From: Membranipora membranacea
Lineage: Eukaryota > Bryozoa > Gymnolaemata > Cheilostomatida > Membraniporidae
Length of the DNA: 64,000 nt
Assembly: GCA_914767715.1 (NCBI GenBank)
Contig: OU612067.1
Coordinates: 18,791,001 to 18,855,000, forward strand
Direction: 5' to 3'
Shown: positions 46,501 through 58,835 of the stretch, piece after piece
Layout: every line of letters starts with the position of its first letter
Position numbering within the stretch: the stretch's first letter is position 1
Notes under the pieces: generated by a model
What the model was told of the DNA's origin: nothing
What the model saw: only the letters and a program-made list of their open reading frames with translations
Database searches by the model: none
Position numbers and translations under genes: made by a program

Positions 46501-48732
46501 TCATGAAGAAAATCAAGTTCATGGCGAATCAATCGGGCAGGGTAGGGCACTATGTTTTGTGCACCAGATAACCTAATGATATACACAAACAAACACATGC
46601 TAGCACACTACACTAGCAATAACATTCAGTATGCAAACTGGTAACGAACTACTTTTAGGACGTATGATTGTTGACCAAAGCTCATATGGTCAAAAGTTGA
46701 TTTAAGAACAAATTGCACCAATATTGCAATGCAATATCCTGTGATAACTTCATAAGAGTTTTTTACTCAAATCCATTATTGAACGTGGGATAAGTTCTGT
46801 ATTCCTAACATCTAACACAGTAAACTGCGGAGTTTCCAATATGTGAATTATATTCAACCTGCACCAACAGATCAGTCGTATGAGGCGGATGCAGTATCTG
46901 AAGTGTAATAGTTTGATAAACTCCAAGATACTCAAACACCCCGTGAGAGCAAGCGTATCTCTCATCCCCAACCCCCGCTCCCCAACCAAAGTTTTTTTTG
47001 CAAAAGTATCCTGCAAAATAAATGTGTGACGTTAGCGTCAGTCCTACTATGGTTTTGTATAATGTAATGTATCTATTTAAGTTGAGACTGCTTGCTAGCT
47101 ACTTATTTTCAAAAGCAAAGCGCACAAAATTGACCAAAATAATATTGATAATTATGTCCTTGTACTCCATAAAGGCTAATGTCATCCCTGTCTTTTTGAG
47201 TTTTTGAGGCTTCAAAGTTGATTGGTGCCCGACATAAAGCACTTTCTGGCATTGCATTTTAGCCTATTTACAGCATATGATATATTCAGAGTAGGGATAT
47301 CCTAGAACAAGTTTGATCCAATTGCCTGCATTCCTGTTGCTCCCAATGGACCGGGAACCGCTCGGCATGCAGGCAAATGGACCAAACTTGGTCTAGGATA
47401 TCCTTACTACTCTGTGACATATTGCCATCCTAAGTGAATTCAAACTCTCTATACTTCCTAAACCAGCTATGGTCAAGTGTTTGCAGCCTTTTTGCCGGTG
47501 TGGCCTAATGGGCAATTATTCTATTCTAAATATACATTAGTAAATTAAGTGTATTTCTGGCTGCTAAATGGCATATCCTAGTATGCAATGGCATTCTGTA
47601 AATTCATTACATTGTTTGAATTTCAATAAACAGCGGCCCTCGCTGGGGGGGGGACGTCGGGCGAGGGGCGAAAGTCTGGGGGGCTCAGACTAGCGGCCAC
47701 CTGTTTCACGTTTGTAGCTAAGCTGCATACATTGAGGGAATTCCATATCACAGTATCCCTATATCCCTACGAGCCAGAATCTGATAAAATAACAATCTCT
47801 CATGCATGTATTCCCAAGGCAGTAACCTCATCATCGGGTTGTGAGCTAGTTGTGAGCTAGTTGTGAGCTAGTTGTGAGCTAGTTGTGAGCTAGTTGTGAG
47901 CTAGTTGTGAGCTAGTTGTGAGCTAGTTGTGAGCTAGTTGTGAGCTAGTTGTGAGCTAGTTGTGAGCTAGTTGTGAGCTAGTTGTGACCATAGAGTTATT
48001 TATCGTAAGCATATAAATACTATTGTATTTATATGTTTATGGCTATTACATACTCTAACTATATTCTCCATAATAACTCTATGGTTGTGATTGGTCGTTG
48101 GTCGATTAAGGTACACCTGCAAAATCTTACACTAATGAGTGAAACAGACTGCCCAAAGTGTGGTCTGGTCACAGATACAGCATTTCACATTGTAACCTCA
48201 GGCCATTCTACAAACAAGTTGCAAACATCTGGACAAACCATCCTAAAGGGGGCACCCAAGCCAGCATGCATCTGTTTCAGGGTCGCTGCAGTTCATTGTA
48301 TTTCTGGACAGATTGAACAGAGATGCTTGAATAAAATTGCTTTATGTAAGGCTTGAGTTCTATGGGTCGGTACAATTCACATCCGCTAGCCTTTCCTCCA
48401 AGACAAAACAATGGGTATTTGCTGCTTGATGGCTGGCGATGTTTGGCAGCGCATATAGATGTATGAAATTAATCATTTTTATTACTTTGATCGTAGAGGC
48501 TGACGAGAAGGTTGGCTCAGAACCTGAGAAACCTTCTTCAGAGAAAACTGAGGCTGTCAGTAGCAATACCCCTGAACCTGGTGAAAGCCAAGAGTCAAAG
48601 GAGACAACTCCTACTAAAGATGTGAGCGATGACCAGAAGTCTGTGGATGAAGCTGATGATGAAGCCGTCACTACTTCTAAACCAGATACTGAGAAAACCG
48701 AGGAACCAGAGGAAATGGAGACTAGTGAGTAG
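40533..48732 (+). CDS. MBD2/3: Methyl-CpG-binding domain protein MBD2/3
   Basis: Eight exons (40533-40633, 42432-42595, 43101-43340, 43700-43854, 44192-44347, 44971-45142, 46241-46360, 48497-48732) give 447 residues in frame. Residues 8-65 are the MBD. Arg19, Tyr31 and Arg41 occupy the positions of the MBD2 arginine fingers and the DNA-contact tyrosine that is Phe in mammalian MBD3, so methyl-CpG binding should be intact. Exons 3-4 carry the MBD2/3 core (LPVRQTASIFKQPVT, QPRQLFWERSLTG). Exon 5 carries the coiled coil (TEEDVRQQENKVEGARKKLE) that pairs with GATAD2/p66 in the NuRD complex. Exons 6-8 form an extra tail of about 175 residues: a basic SRKRKASPSK likely nuclear signal, then a very acidic Glu/Asp/Ser stretch. 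The protein reads DNA methylation and recruits NuRD in the nucleus (family knowledge). AATAAA lies at 49188. Introns hold several repeats. Confidence 0.95.
41481..41718. mobile_element. MITE-like element in MBD2/3 intron 1
   Basis: GGGGGTCTTTCAATAAGAAA at the left is answered by TTCTAATTGAAAGACCTCC at the right, imperfectly inverted. The interior repeats GAGTGAGCGAT/ATCGCTCACT motifs. A related sequence, with GAGTGAGCGAGAC and TAATTGAAAGATACC, occurs near 60990-61155. No coding capacity. Confidence 0.6.
47287..47414. mobile_element. MITE-like element, long inverted repeats
   Basis: CAGAGTAGGGATATCCTAGA at the left end is matched by an inverted copy ending CTCTG. The arms are about 45 bp (AAGTTTGATCCAATTGCCTG and CAGGCAAATGGACCAAACTT) and the spacer is about 25 bp. 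The inner arm sequence is the same as the ends of the element at 5629-6014. It lies in MBD2/3 intron 7. Confidence 0.75.
47641..47690 (-). repeat. G-rich repeat unit, also present inverted at 51649-51697
   Basis: GACGTCGGGCGAGGGGCGAA followed by AGTCTGGGG here matches, as reverse complement, CCCCAGACTTTTGCCCCTCG at 51652 with a long C run beside it. Two copies in opposite orientation mark a dispersed repeat family with a homopolymer C/G end. Confidence 0.6.
47839..47987. repeat. 11-bp minisatellite, 13 copies plus a partial
   Basis: TTGTGAGCTAG is repeated head to tail 13 times without visible variation from 47839 to 47981, followed by TTGTGA. The array lies in MBD2/3 intron 7 and abuts the palindromic element at 47988. 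Confidence 0.95.
47988..48084. mobile_element. 97-bp palindromic element inserted at the minisatellite edge
   Basis: CCATAGAGTTATT at the left is perfectly inverted at the right (AATAACTCTATGG). An inner GCATATAAATAC/GTATTTATATGT pair makes it fold further. TTGTGA flanks it on both sides, consistent with a target-site duplication, and equals the first six bases of the 11-bp minisatellite unit. Confidence 0.7.
48144..48260 (+). pseudogene. LINE C-terminal zinc-knuckle relic
   Basis: The frame reads ETDCPKCGLVTDTAFHIVTS followed by GH, close to the CxxC...DTxxH pattern at the end of many non-LTR polymerases and to the relic at 9684. No polymerase core is nearby. It lies in MBD2/3 intron 7. Confidence 0.4.
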
Positions 48733-51700
48733 TGGCCTGACGCCTCACTCTAAAACAGGTACTACAAATCTCAGCTTATGGTAATTTTTGAAGTTGCAAT
48801 ATTTGGTCTACGCTCAGTGAATATCCGTCTATGTTTGACATGTTTTCTGATCTCAAAACCGATTGAAGAATATTAGAATGATGTAGGTTTTATAATAATT
48901 TTTTGGTGCCGAAATCATCCGAATGTGAAATCTTATGTGCATGACACAAAAAGATAAATGGAGCTGAAATATGAGAAAGTGTATGAAATTTCTATATTCA
49001 GATCCTTGTTTCTGAAAGGTGCTAATGTTTTCTTTTGCCCTTTCCTTGTAAATTTGTAAATAATGTGATATAATAACTGGATTTGAATACAGGTGCAGGT
49101 CTTAAATTTTTCCATTTTTCTGACATCCAATCATGTACTAGAATTTTATCGCATGTGCTCTATTGCCACGTTTTTTATATTAATACAAATAAAATCCTAA
49201 ATATATAACACCATATGACAAACAGAAAAAATCAAGGTTGTTTTTAGTTGGCTAAAGGGATTAAAAGCATTACGTTTCCCTTCACCTGCATTAGCCTGTT
49301 TTTTTCTACAGCTGATTGCGCCATAACTTTCCCACTGCTACGCTTGATGGCTCACTCTGCAGAACAACAAACGACACTGACATTTGATGCATTGTTCCGC
49401 AAATGGGATAGTTCTTGTTAATCCCTTGTAATCTTTACTATGTTGATTCAGAATGAAAGGACAGATTGTTTTGCAAAATTGCCAAGTAGGATGTTGTAAA
49501 TGGCCTCTCGGACTTTCAGTCTTTCTCATTAGATGAGAGGGGTGATGCAGAAAAGTAGTTTTAGAAGAGGGGACAGGCCTTGCGATTTAGGCAGAGTTCA
49601 ATTAAAGGTCGCCTTACTCTCCATATTAAAGTTTGATGACGCCAAGGTCAGGATATTCATGGGTACCTGATGAGTAGCTGTGGGTATTATATTGTTGATT
49701 GTTGATGTTTTATTATTGATTGTTGATATTTTAAACCTCTGACAAACTCATAAATATAGAAAATTTGGATCTTGCAATGCTATAAAACTGCAATATGAGA
49801 TAGATATTACAGATTAAATTGAATGGTACATGGTAATAGTGATGGTACTTGATATCTTATTTTGAGCTCCCCTGCTGCTTAGTATGAGCAGAGACTATAG
49901 ACTATCTATAGTCTCTGGTATGAGGCTGTTTACATGTTCATGTCACCTGAGAAGCTAGCAAACTTTGTCAACATCTTGTGTGCGGAGGTTGTTATCCTCA
50001 CTTGGCTGTCACACTAGATACTGGTTTGAAGTACTTTACATAACGTAATAGTGTTAGTTGTTTACAGCTATGATTTCTTATTTGATCTCATTGTGTCAGT
50101 GCAGTGTGGTCAGTGGACAGGCTTTGTCTCGGGATGAAGGTATAAACGTTTCGCTGACTCATAAGAATCGTTTGCCTCGGGTCAGCCTTTTGTGACTGGT
50201 GACTGACTCTACAGTTGCGAATTGCACTTGAGGTTATCCAAGGTGCCATAACCAGTAGTTAGATTGTAGCTAGTTAAGAGGCTTTTTGATAAGGTTGATA
50301 ATTATCAACAAGATGATTTGTGCAGATGTCCTTCTTTACAGCATACCTGACAAGTCTCCCTTTTTGGTAGGGAGCCTCCCAGTTTTTAGGGGTATTTCCC
50401 ACCTCCTCCCTATCTCCCTCTTTCCTCCCTTTTTTCAGCTTCCTTCACCCAGAAGACTTTTTAAGCTTCTCGTTGCAAGAAAAACTATGTTTTCCTACCC
50501 CCACAGTACATATACCTATACATAATTGCCTATTAACATACTATCTCACCTCGTTCTGATATAGTGCAACGATATATTTTGAAAAATCAGATAAAATTAA
50601 GCATTTCATAATATGATTGCTCTAATTTTGGCTTAAAATAAATGATAACAAGGGCAAAATTACACCCCCACTGCGGGACGCGCAGAGTGGTACTCTGGGT
50701 CGAGAGTTCGTCCGCGGAGACCTCCTGGTTTCTGGGTCTACCAACTTGTCATGTATGCTTTACAGCGACCATTGAGTTATTAAATGCTATATATAATAAC
50801 TGTATGAAAGTGACAATCATATACTTTTGTTGACGTATAATATCTTTGTCTTGCTGTTATATTGGTTGATGCTCAGCTGGCCAATTGCAATAACTAAATT
50901 GCAGGTTTGAGAAGTTATGACATCACAACAGTAATCTGTCTGACTTGAGGCGATTGATGATTGTAATGATTGCTCACTAATCTGTGTGTTGATAGTGTTT
51001 TGCAGATTTTGATATATGTTGCAATACCAGCCGTGGGTATTATATGGGAAATGAATATCTAGCGGTTTCCACTGATTTATGGTAATTAATTTCTGATCAA
51101 AGAGAGTATGCATTCGACCCTACCATATTCCACCTTCTAGGAAGACCTACTTAGCAGCTTAATTTTTACCAATAATAGCTACGCACGATCAACATGTTAT
51201 TTCTGATACCTAGCTTGTGACTTTGCAAAAGAAGATGGCTTCACTGGCCTTTTTTGCAACGATTTTCTACCACAGAGTATTATCAGCCTGAAGTCTCACA
51301 GTGCCAAGACCGATTCTTATATAAATGTGTATCATTGCCTCAGCAGCGGCACGAGAAGATTATATCTCAGATAATAAATGGTGGCTAATGGTCTGTTGAC
51401 ACTTAGTAAGCAGTTTAAAATCCTGATTGATGGGATTTTGGTTTCCTGGCTTCAGCGAAGACTTCCAGATGTTATTATCAGATGGTAATGACGATGAGTG
51501 CTTTAAACTGGATAAAAGATTGTTTAGATGAATCATTTATCAGCCGCTAAAGTTTGTCAACAATCCTGATACTCGCAAACAGTTTGAATACTAATTAAAA
51601 TCTGAATGAACTGAGAAGATAAATGTTTGTGTGGGAAATAAAAAGTGTTACCCCAGACTTTTGCCCCTCGTCCGACGCCCCCCCCCCCCCCCCCGCAGAG

Positions 51701-52547
51701 GTATATAAAAAAAAACCGATGAAAACTTTTCGGATGGGCATACAACGAAAATTGGCCTTATCTCAGGTGCTTCTTTCTAAGCAAAGGAAAATGAATTTCG
51801 GATTTCTCTTTGTTGAATTTCATACTCGTTGTAGAGAGCTATAGATATCATGCTGCAAACTTACACTGCAACCATACACTCAACAAATACTCAGACAAAA
51901 TACAACTGCATGCATCTTCAGTATGCTTGATTGAGTCTGGCAACCCAATGAAGAAGAGGGAGTTTTTAAGGTGACCAGTTTATTTTTTGAGAAAAGTAGA
52001 AACAGGCCACATATTTGAGATAGTGAATCTTGAAATGGCTCAGTAGGGTTTTTCTGTGGTATTGTGCGGTGTGTCATCTTTGCAGTAACCCTGCTATTTA
52101 CCTCGGTGCATTTCTGCAGATCATAGGTGTTTACGTGGAAGTGAACATACGGTAGACTACGACAACAAGATAACTGTCAGTGAAGAAAACACCACTACCG
52201 TAATAACCTGTGGGGCTAAAAATACATTTTTACATCATGTTGTCATAATTTCCAGGGTGTGTAAGCAGGGTCCAATCACAGCACACTATTGAGTTCCTAG
52301 ACCAATCAGATTCCTGCACTGAGATTATCAGCTATGCTCCAATAAATTTCTATTAAGGGAGGGTTTCATATCGTCTCATTGTTACCAAAAGTACTGAGGC
52401 TATTGTTTTTCAATCGGTCTCAAGTCTCAAACAATACATAAAGTTATTCATGTGCAGAAGTGAGGGAAAGCATTGTCAAGGCTCAAAGAGCCAAGTTGTG
52501 CACCGTAAATTTCTTAACTTATCGCAGACAAGACACCACGCATCAGA
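48733..52547. other. Region between MBD2/3 and TBC1D25
   Basis: Holds the 3' untranslated region of MBD2/3 (AATAAA at 49188-49193), a 12-bp-arm palindrome at 49889-49917 (CAGAGACTATAG), a run of 17 C at 51678-51694 and, at the right end, a likely non-coding part of TBC1D25 with an acceptor-like ATCGCAG at 52521-52527. No coding gene is supported. Confidence 0.45.
51649..51697 (+). repeat. C-rich repeat unit with 17-C run
   Basis: CCCCAGACTTTTGCCCCTCG is followed by TCCGACG and 17 C. It is the inverted partner of the G-rich unit at 47641-47690. Confidence 0.6.
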
Positions 52548-55500
52548 ATGAAATCTCCACCAGTATATGTGTCAAATCGAGAGATCAAGCTTAAAATCAA
52601 GGTGAGATTTATATCATATCATCCATTCAATACCTGTTATTTTCATTATTATTTATGCTGTCGATGCATGTGCAGCAGAGGATGATGTTGTTCATGGAGC
52701 TCCAATTAGATGTCTGTCTGTAGCAAACCTGACAGCTCTGCAAAGGATACAGTTCTGTCTTGTCATGGTAGCTTAATCCGTGTGCTATGGCCAACAGTGA
52801 GCTTTGTTGCATGATTATACGCGGCTTTGGATTCATTTGTGAGTTGTTTTCCAGGATTGTGTTGTTGTGGAGTACAATATCCATAATTTCATGTTGTATT
52901 GCTTGTCGTTTACCTCAGATACTGAACCAAGATGGACAGATTTTACAGAAAGGAAAGATTGGTTTGGATAGAGACACTATTAACTATGAGAAGCTTTGTG
53001 AACAACTTACTCGCACCTTTCACCTCAAATCTCCGTAAGTACTACATCAAAGAATCTTTTGTCGGGTTTGAGAAGTTACAAACGATTGTATATTACCATC
53101 ATAGACTATTTATTATTATGATGCCAGAAGCCATACTCATTCCTTGCTTATCGAAGGATGAGGTTTTTGTGGGAATGAAAATGCTAGTTTGTGGTGGAAA
53201 CAGAAAGGGCTTAGAAGAAATAGTGGTAATTTTGGAACGAATCATTGTTGTTTACTCATTGTTGTTTACGTCAGGAATATTTCAGAAGATTATACATCGT
53301 CTTCTATTTATCCTCACATGTGCCAGGCTGTCTGGATTCTGTGTAAATATAGTTATATTCATGAGCAAACAGTCTCAGATCTGCTTTGTAGTTGATAGCT
53401 TTATCTTTATAAATCCACAGCATGGAACTAATTTCAAAGGCTCTTTACAACTGAAGGGCCCTTTCTGGGGCCCATTCCCCTGACACAGCTATTATGTAAC
53501 TATTGAGACAAATATACTCAGCGTGATTAGATTGTCAATTTTAACAATAGCAGCTAAAAGAGTGGACTATTGAATCAGGGCCACTATTATTACAAGGGGG
53601 TTATTGGTTGCTGAGCGGTTGCTGGGTGAATTTAAGCATAAACAGGCTGATGTGCTGATAATTATGATCTTGTTTTCCAATTTTCACCAAATTAAAGATG
53701 GACCATTCAACTAATTGGCACACATATGGATGGCTTTGGTGCTCATTTTTGTCCTATCTTCCATAATTTGTGAGCAGATAGTAATTGACTGGTTCAATCA
53801 ATGAGGTACTTCCTATCGTGCTGACTTTGATTGTTTGTGCCGGTCAGCGACTATGTTACTGTGAATGGGGGCTGCTGGCAGCGCAATAATAAAGCTAATT
53901 ATAAATTACGTAATGATTTCTGCTGTCTTAGATGATTTAGGTAGTTTTACTGGTTGAGAATTATAACATGCACCGCTCAGTGGTATAAATATAAAGAAAA
54001 TATTATAACAGCTACTGAAGTTAGCCTAGGCCGGAAGAAATTATTATACCACACAGCCTGAAATCTTACTCGTGACATTTTATAATTCAAATGTTCTAAC
54101 AATATCTTTTGCGTTTCTGTAGATCATTTCTGATGATGTACCACGTACCTAACTCGAGCAGCGGTGAGGGTACATTGGCTATGGTAGATGACTGGGACTT
54201 AGACGCAGCTCTACAACAGTTCAGACATTCTATGAAGATCACAATACAGACCAGTGAAGGGATCACTCAAACAGGTAAGATCAGAAACTCATAGCATCAA
54301 AGGATCTAAATTTCTTATTCAAATGTTGTATTTTTGTTGTGAAATAAGGAGTTAGCGGTCAAACATTGTCTCAAATTCCATTGTAACTTGACCCTTGAGG
54401 TATCATTGCACCATCCTTAGCCCATTAAATCCTGCAATACCAAGGAGCGCTCTTTTGCACTACTACGCACAAAAGACGTGTGTGTTGTAGTGTTCCCATT
54501 GTTTTGGTTACATGACTTTTTCGGATCCAGGGGCATTTATGTGACAGGGCCCTAAGACAAACAAGGTGTCAAAGTGCAAGGAAAATCAAAACATTTCATG
54601 GAAATTTCCACCTAAAGAACAATTGAGTGGATCCTCTGTCAGGATTTCGTTTTATGGGGACAGTAAACCCAGATATTTATCATTATGTGGTTAACCACAG
54701 GAGCTGATAACAGACCATCAGTAATCACTCGTAATAGTGCCCAGTGGTCAGCACAAAATTACTCAAAGCAGCAGATTTATTTGGCTAGAACTTAAGGTAG
54801 CGTGTACTTCAATGCCAATTCATGTCTTGCTTTCTTATTGTAGACTGCAGTCTAAACAGTTGGGATGTGGCGGTACCAGACACCACCCCTACTCCAGCAG
54901 CTTCTGGAGCTCAGCCTACCGTCACTTCTCCTAAACAGCCATCAGGCAGAAGAAGAAGTTCCATCTTTGACAAAGTCATCGACAAACTGCAAGAAATCGT
55001 ATTCCAGAGAGAAGGTAATAATTATAGCCACATGCTTCCTTCATCTAATCAATTAAAACCTCAAAGAGAATTTTGTCGCATCTCATTTTTTGCTACTTTT
55101 ATCATGCCCCCTTTTCTTAGGCTATATTTATAACATTGCAGTCATCGCAGAAGAAGAAGAAGATAGTCGACCCAAGAAATCAGCGATGACTCTGAAAGAG
55201 TTCCAGCATTATCTCGATGCTGACGGTAGAATGGTAAACTATGAGGCATTCAGAGAAAGTATATATTACGGGGGAGTAGAGCCTGCCCTCAGAAAAGTTG
55301 TATGGAGACATCTACTATGTGTGTTCCCTGAAGGTATGTTTAATTTCTTGTTTATCTTTTCACCATGACTACACTGTTTCAAAATAACACCTCTCCTGTT
55401 TGATTATTCATGAAAGTAAACAAAAGGCCAAGTTTGCACTATGACTCAATCTTTGGGTCACTGTGACTAATGTTTGACTTGCACTGTAAAAAAAACTTTG

Positions 55501-57686
55501 ATTTCACATATCCAGGGTCCTAGAAGTTGCTGTTTTTTTGCCCGTCTATGTAAGGAAAAAAATCTTCTGTTTGTACGAGCACTCATCTGAGTTTTCTGTT
55601 TGCTGGATGTCCCTTTCTCACATTGTCTGTTCTTGTATTTTTAGACCTGACTGGTAAACAACGAGAACAGTATCTACAGACAAGATCACAGGAATATAAA
55701 ACACTTAGAGATCAATGGAAGACAGAATACATCAACTGTGAAGGATTTCTCACTGAGGAAATGAGGTGAGAATCGGATACCGAGTGTTCGATTGTTCTAT
55801 TCAGTAAATTTCTACTGTAATAAGGAGGAAAACTATTTATATCAAAGTTATCTTATGTCAATAAGGCCTCTCGTTACTGACCTTGTAGATATTGGGTAGA
55901 TTTCCTGTACTGTGTACTTTTGAGATTTATCCCCCAGCGACTATCAATCAGGTTTATTATGACTGCAAACTGTCGATGAGATTTTCTGATAAGCTGTTTG
56001 ATCTCCTTACTCTATAAATCAGCCGGGGATGGCTGAATCATGAACACAATCATCTGACCCTGTATTATTTAGAAGGCCTGGGAAAATCTCAATCTGTTTT
56101 ACAAATTCAGTGAAGTTTGAACCTTATCAGAACTGACCAATGACCAACTTTTTTTTTGCCAAACCTCCAGCTGATTTACCACAACAAGATAATTAATGAG
56201 ACATCGGCCAGCCAGAGTGTCTGCACTCTCTTGTTGTTCTCAACAACCATTAATTAATCTGAGCTGGATTTCTCCAGAACTCAATCATAATTTATTGTAA
56301 ATGACTCATGGAGGAAGTTGAATGGTTGAATGGAGTTCATTGCACACCTCTCATGGATTGTGATGCAACCCATAAATCACTTGATTAATAGTTTTGAATA
56401 TCATCTATTACAGATTTGTGACAAGCATGGCAAAGAGAGATGTTATAAGAGCAGACAGAAGTCACCCTTACTTCCGCGGTAGGCAGGAGAATAAGCACAC
56501 TCTGATGCTGTTTGACCTTCTGTGTACCTATGCTCTCAATCACCCAGATGTTAGCTACTGTCAGGGCATGTGTGATATCGCCTCCCCTCTGCTCATGACT
56601 CAAGACAATGAAGCTCACGCTTATCTCCTCTTCTGCGCTGTTATGGAGAGAATGAAACACAACTTCTCACACGACGGTGAAGCGATGAGTGCCAAATTCG
56701 CCCACCTCACTCAGCTCCTGGCTCACTTTGATCCTGAGTTCCACGCCTACATGCAGGAAAACCAGGTAGATGACCTTCTGTTTGCGTACAGATGGCTCCT
56801 CCTCGAGATGAAACGAGAATTCCCTTTGGAAGATTCTCTGTATTTCACGGAAGTTATGTGGAGCACATTACCCACAATGCTCTCAGATCGAGATATTCCA
56901 TTCGCTGAGTCTAAATCAGCTGACAATCAATCTCACTCCTCTCCAGCCAAATTCACTCACCTAGCCAGCGAGCTTGAGTCTACACTTGAATCAACTACCA
57001 GTTGCTCGACTAGTTTAGCAGAAGACACTGTAGCTAGAGACCTCCCTGAATGTGACACTATACCCGTATCTAACAGTTTAGAGAAGAGATCTAAGTTCTT
57101 AGATCAGGCTCTAGCTGATGGAGAACATGCCAGTGATGATGACATTAGCGACACACAGTCTGAGAACATAGATGGTGCTGCCAGTATAGTCTCTCACTCC
57201 ACGTGTCACTGTGAGGAAGAGACTAGTAGCAGGCGTAGTAGTATATTCTACGTCGATCTCGACTGGAATGAAGTCGAGCCGGTCAAGGAGCCTCTGCGAT
57301 GCACAAACTCCACCGATTCAGGCTTCCAATCTCGTCCGGAATCTCCAGTCAATAAAATCAGCGATCAACTTCTTGCACAGCTGGACGCATTTGAAGACAG
57401 TATGGAAGACAATTCTTCAAGTCCTTTCCCACCACCTAAAGAGTTTGGATTCGGTAACCCTTTTGTTCTCTTTGGTGCTCTTGCCATGTTACTTCAACAG
57501 CGGGACAAAATCATGGATGAGCAAATGGATTTTAACGATATCGTCATGCTCTTTAATGACTTTAAATGTCAGCACAATGTTCACAAAGTGCTAAAGGAAG
57601 CTCGGCAGCTGTATGAAGCTTATGTCAACAATGAGCTTAAAACTAATGTCGACGAATTTATACATATCAATGTCTGGTCGGCTTAA
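52548..57686 (+). CDS. TBC1D25: TBC1 domain family member 25 (Rab GTPase-activating protein)
   Basis: Seven coding exons (52548-52601, 52919-53034, 54123-54274, 54844-55014, 55142-55333, 55645-55765, 56414-57686) give 692 residues; human TBC1D25 is of similar length. Residues 10-100 form the N-terminal PB1-like region (REIKLKIK, MVDDWDLDAALQQF). The TBC domain begins with YGGVEPALRKVVWRHLLCVF in exon 5. Exon 7 has the catalytic arginine finger in DVIRADRSHPY (Arg281) and the glutamine finger in SYCQGM (Gln319), so GAP activity should be intact. A low-complexity Ser/Asp/Glu insert (about 440-590) splits the end of the domain from the conserved EFGFGNPFVLFGALAMLLQQ segment, as in the human protein. 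Known role: Rab33B inactivation and autophagosome maturation. The exon 5 acceptor has an alternative nine bases on (55151), a NAGNAG-like choice that would remove three residues. AATAAA lies at 58373. Confidence 0.95.
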
Positions 57687-58835
57687 ACCGACACTTGAGA
57701 TAACCATTCTCTTCCCGGTGCTGGCAATATTTTGTTCAAGCGCTACGCTTTTGATGTGCCATTGAACAAACATCTACTTATTTTGCTTCACGTTTTTTTT
57801 TATTCCTTTTTCCTTTTTTTTTCAGAAAAATAACAATCATAAAGATCTCAATGCAAACAATTTATGGATTTATATTTACAATTTAAACCAGACAAAGCTG
57901 GTTTCCAATTTTTCTAGTCAAAAGCTGCAAATATCTCAAATCAAATATACTTCATTCATATCACTTCATGGGCAGGCCTCATCTTTGTTATCATTTAGGT
58001 GACATGGCTCTCACAATGAACTCCCCCTTCATGGGCATCATTGGCTCTCATTTTGCTGAATACACAGATTAATGCGTTATGTCACTATACAGACACAGTG
58101 CTGTAATTCTACATATGACTATGCCGCCTGTAATGTAGGGGAATCAAGCTGTGCTACGAGGTGACCACATTCAGGACATGAAGTGACCATGAGCCGAACT
58201 AAATATAAGAGTCTATTTATAGATCAGCATTATCAAACCAGGATCAACATCATGCAGTGCAAACACTCCTCAACAAATTTAATGTGGAAGTTTTGTTAAT
58301 GGGTCTATTTGTTGGAACAAATAATGTATGACTTTCTGCAAAAAAAAACCGCACAAATTGTACATTAGATGTAATAAATAAATAAATCATCATTACATTT
58401 CATTACTATCTATAGATTGCCTTCACATTTTTGAAGATCCTGCAGATGAAGGATTTTAAATAGAATTTTTTAGTCTATTTTAAGATGCTTTTAATGGAGC
58501 TGTAACCTTAGCTGTTTCCTTATGAGAAATTGGATATGCTGAATTTTCAAGAAGGCAATTTCAGACAATTATTTGTATCTTTATTTATGCAAAAATAAGA
58601 GGAGCACATCTGTTGGAAAGTGGAACAAAAGTGGTCAAACATTTAATGCTAGGATGATTTGCTGGTCAAACAAAATAGGATACAATTAAAACAAAGTGAC
58701 TGCCCCAATCAGGAAATGATTTGCTGTATATGATCCCATTAAATCATTTGAGTGGCGCGTCAGTATGCCGGTGTGCCTTTTTATATTTGTGTCGATGTAC
58801 TAAGAGAATTCCCAGATCTTCTTTATCCTTGTATT
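57687..58835. other. Convergent 3' flanks of TBC1D25 and PIERCE2
   Basis: Contains AATAAA at 58373-58378 for TBC1D25 and TTTATT at 58580-58585, which is AATAAA for the minus-strand gene. No gene seen. Confidence 0.55.

Noticed and set aside
52932-53483. 183-codon frame in TBC1D25 intron 2
   Set aside because: It overlaps the real exon 52919-53034 in another frame and then runs through intron; the TBC1D25 frame fits the family there.
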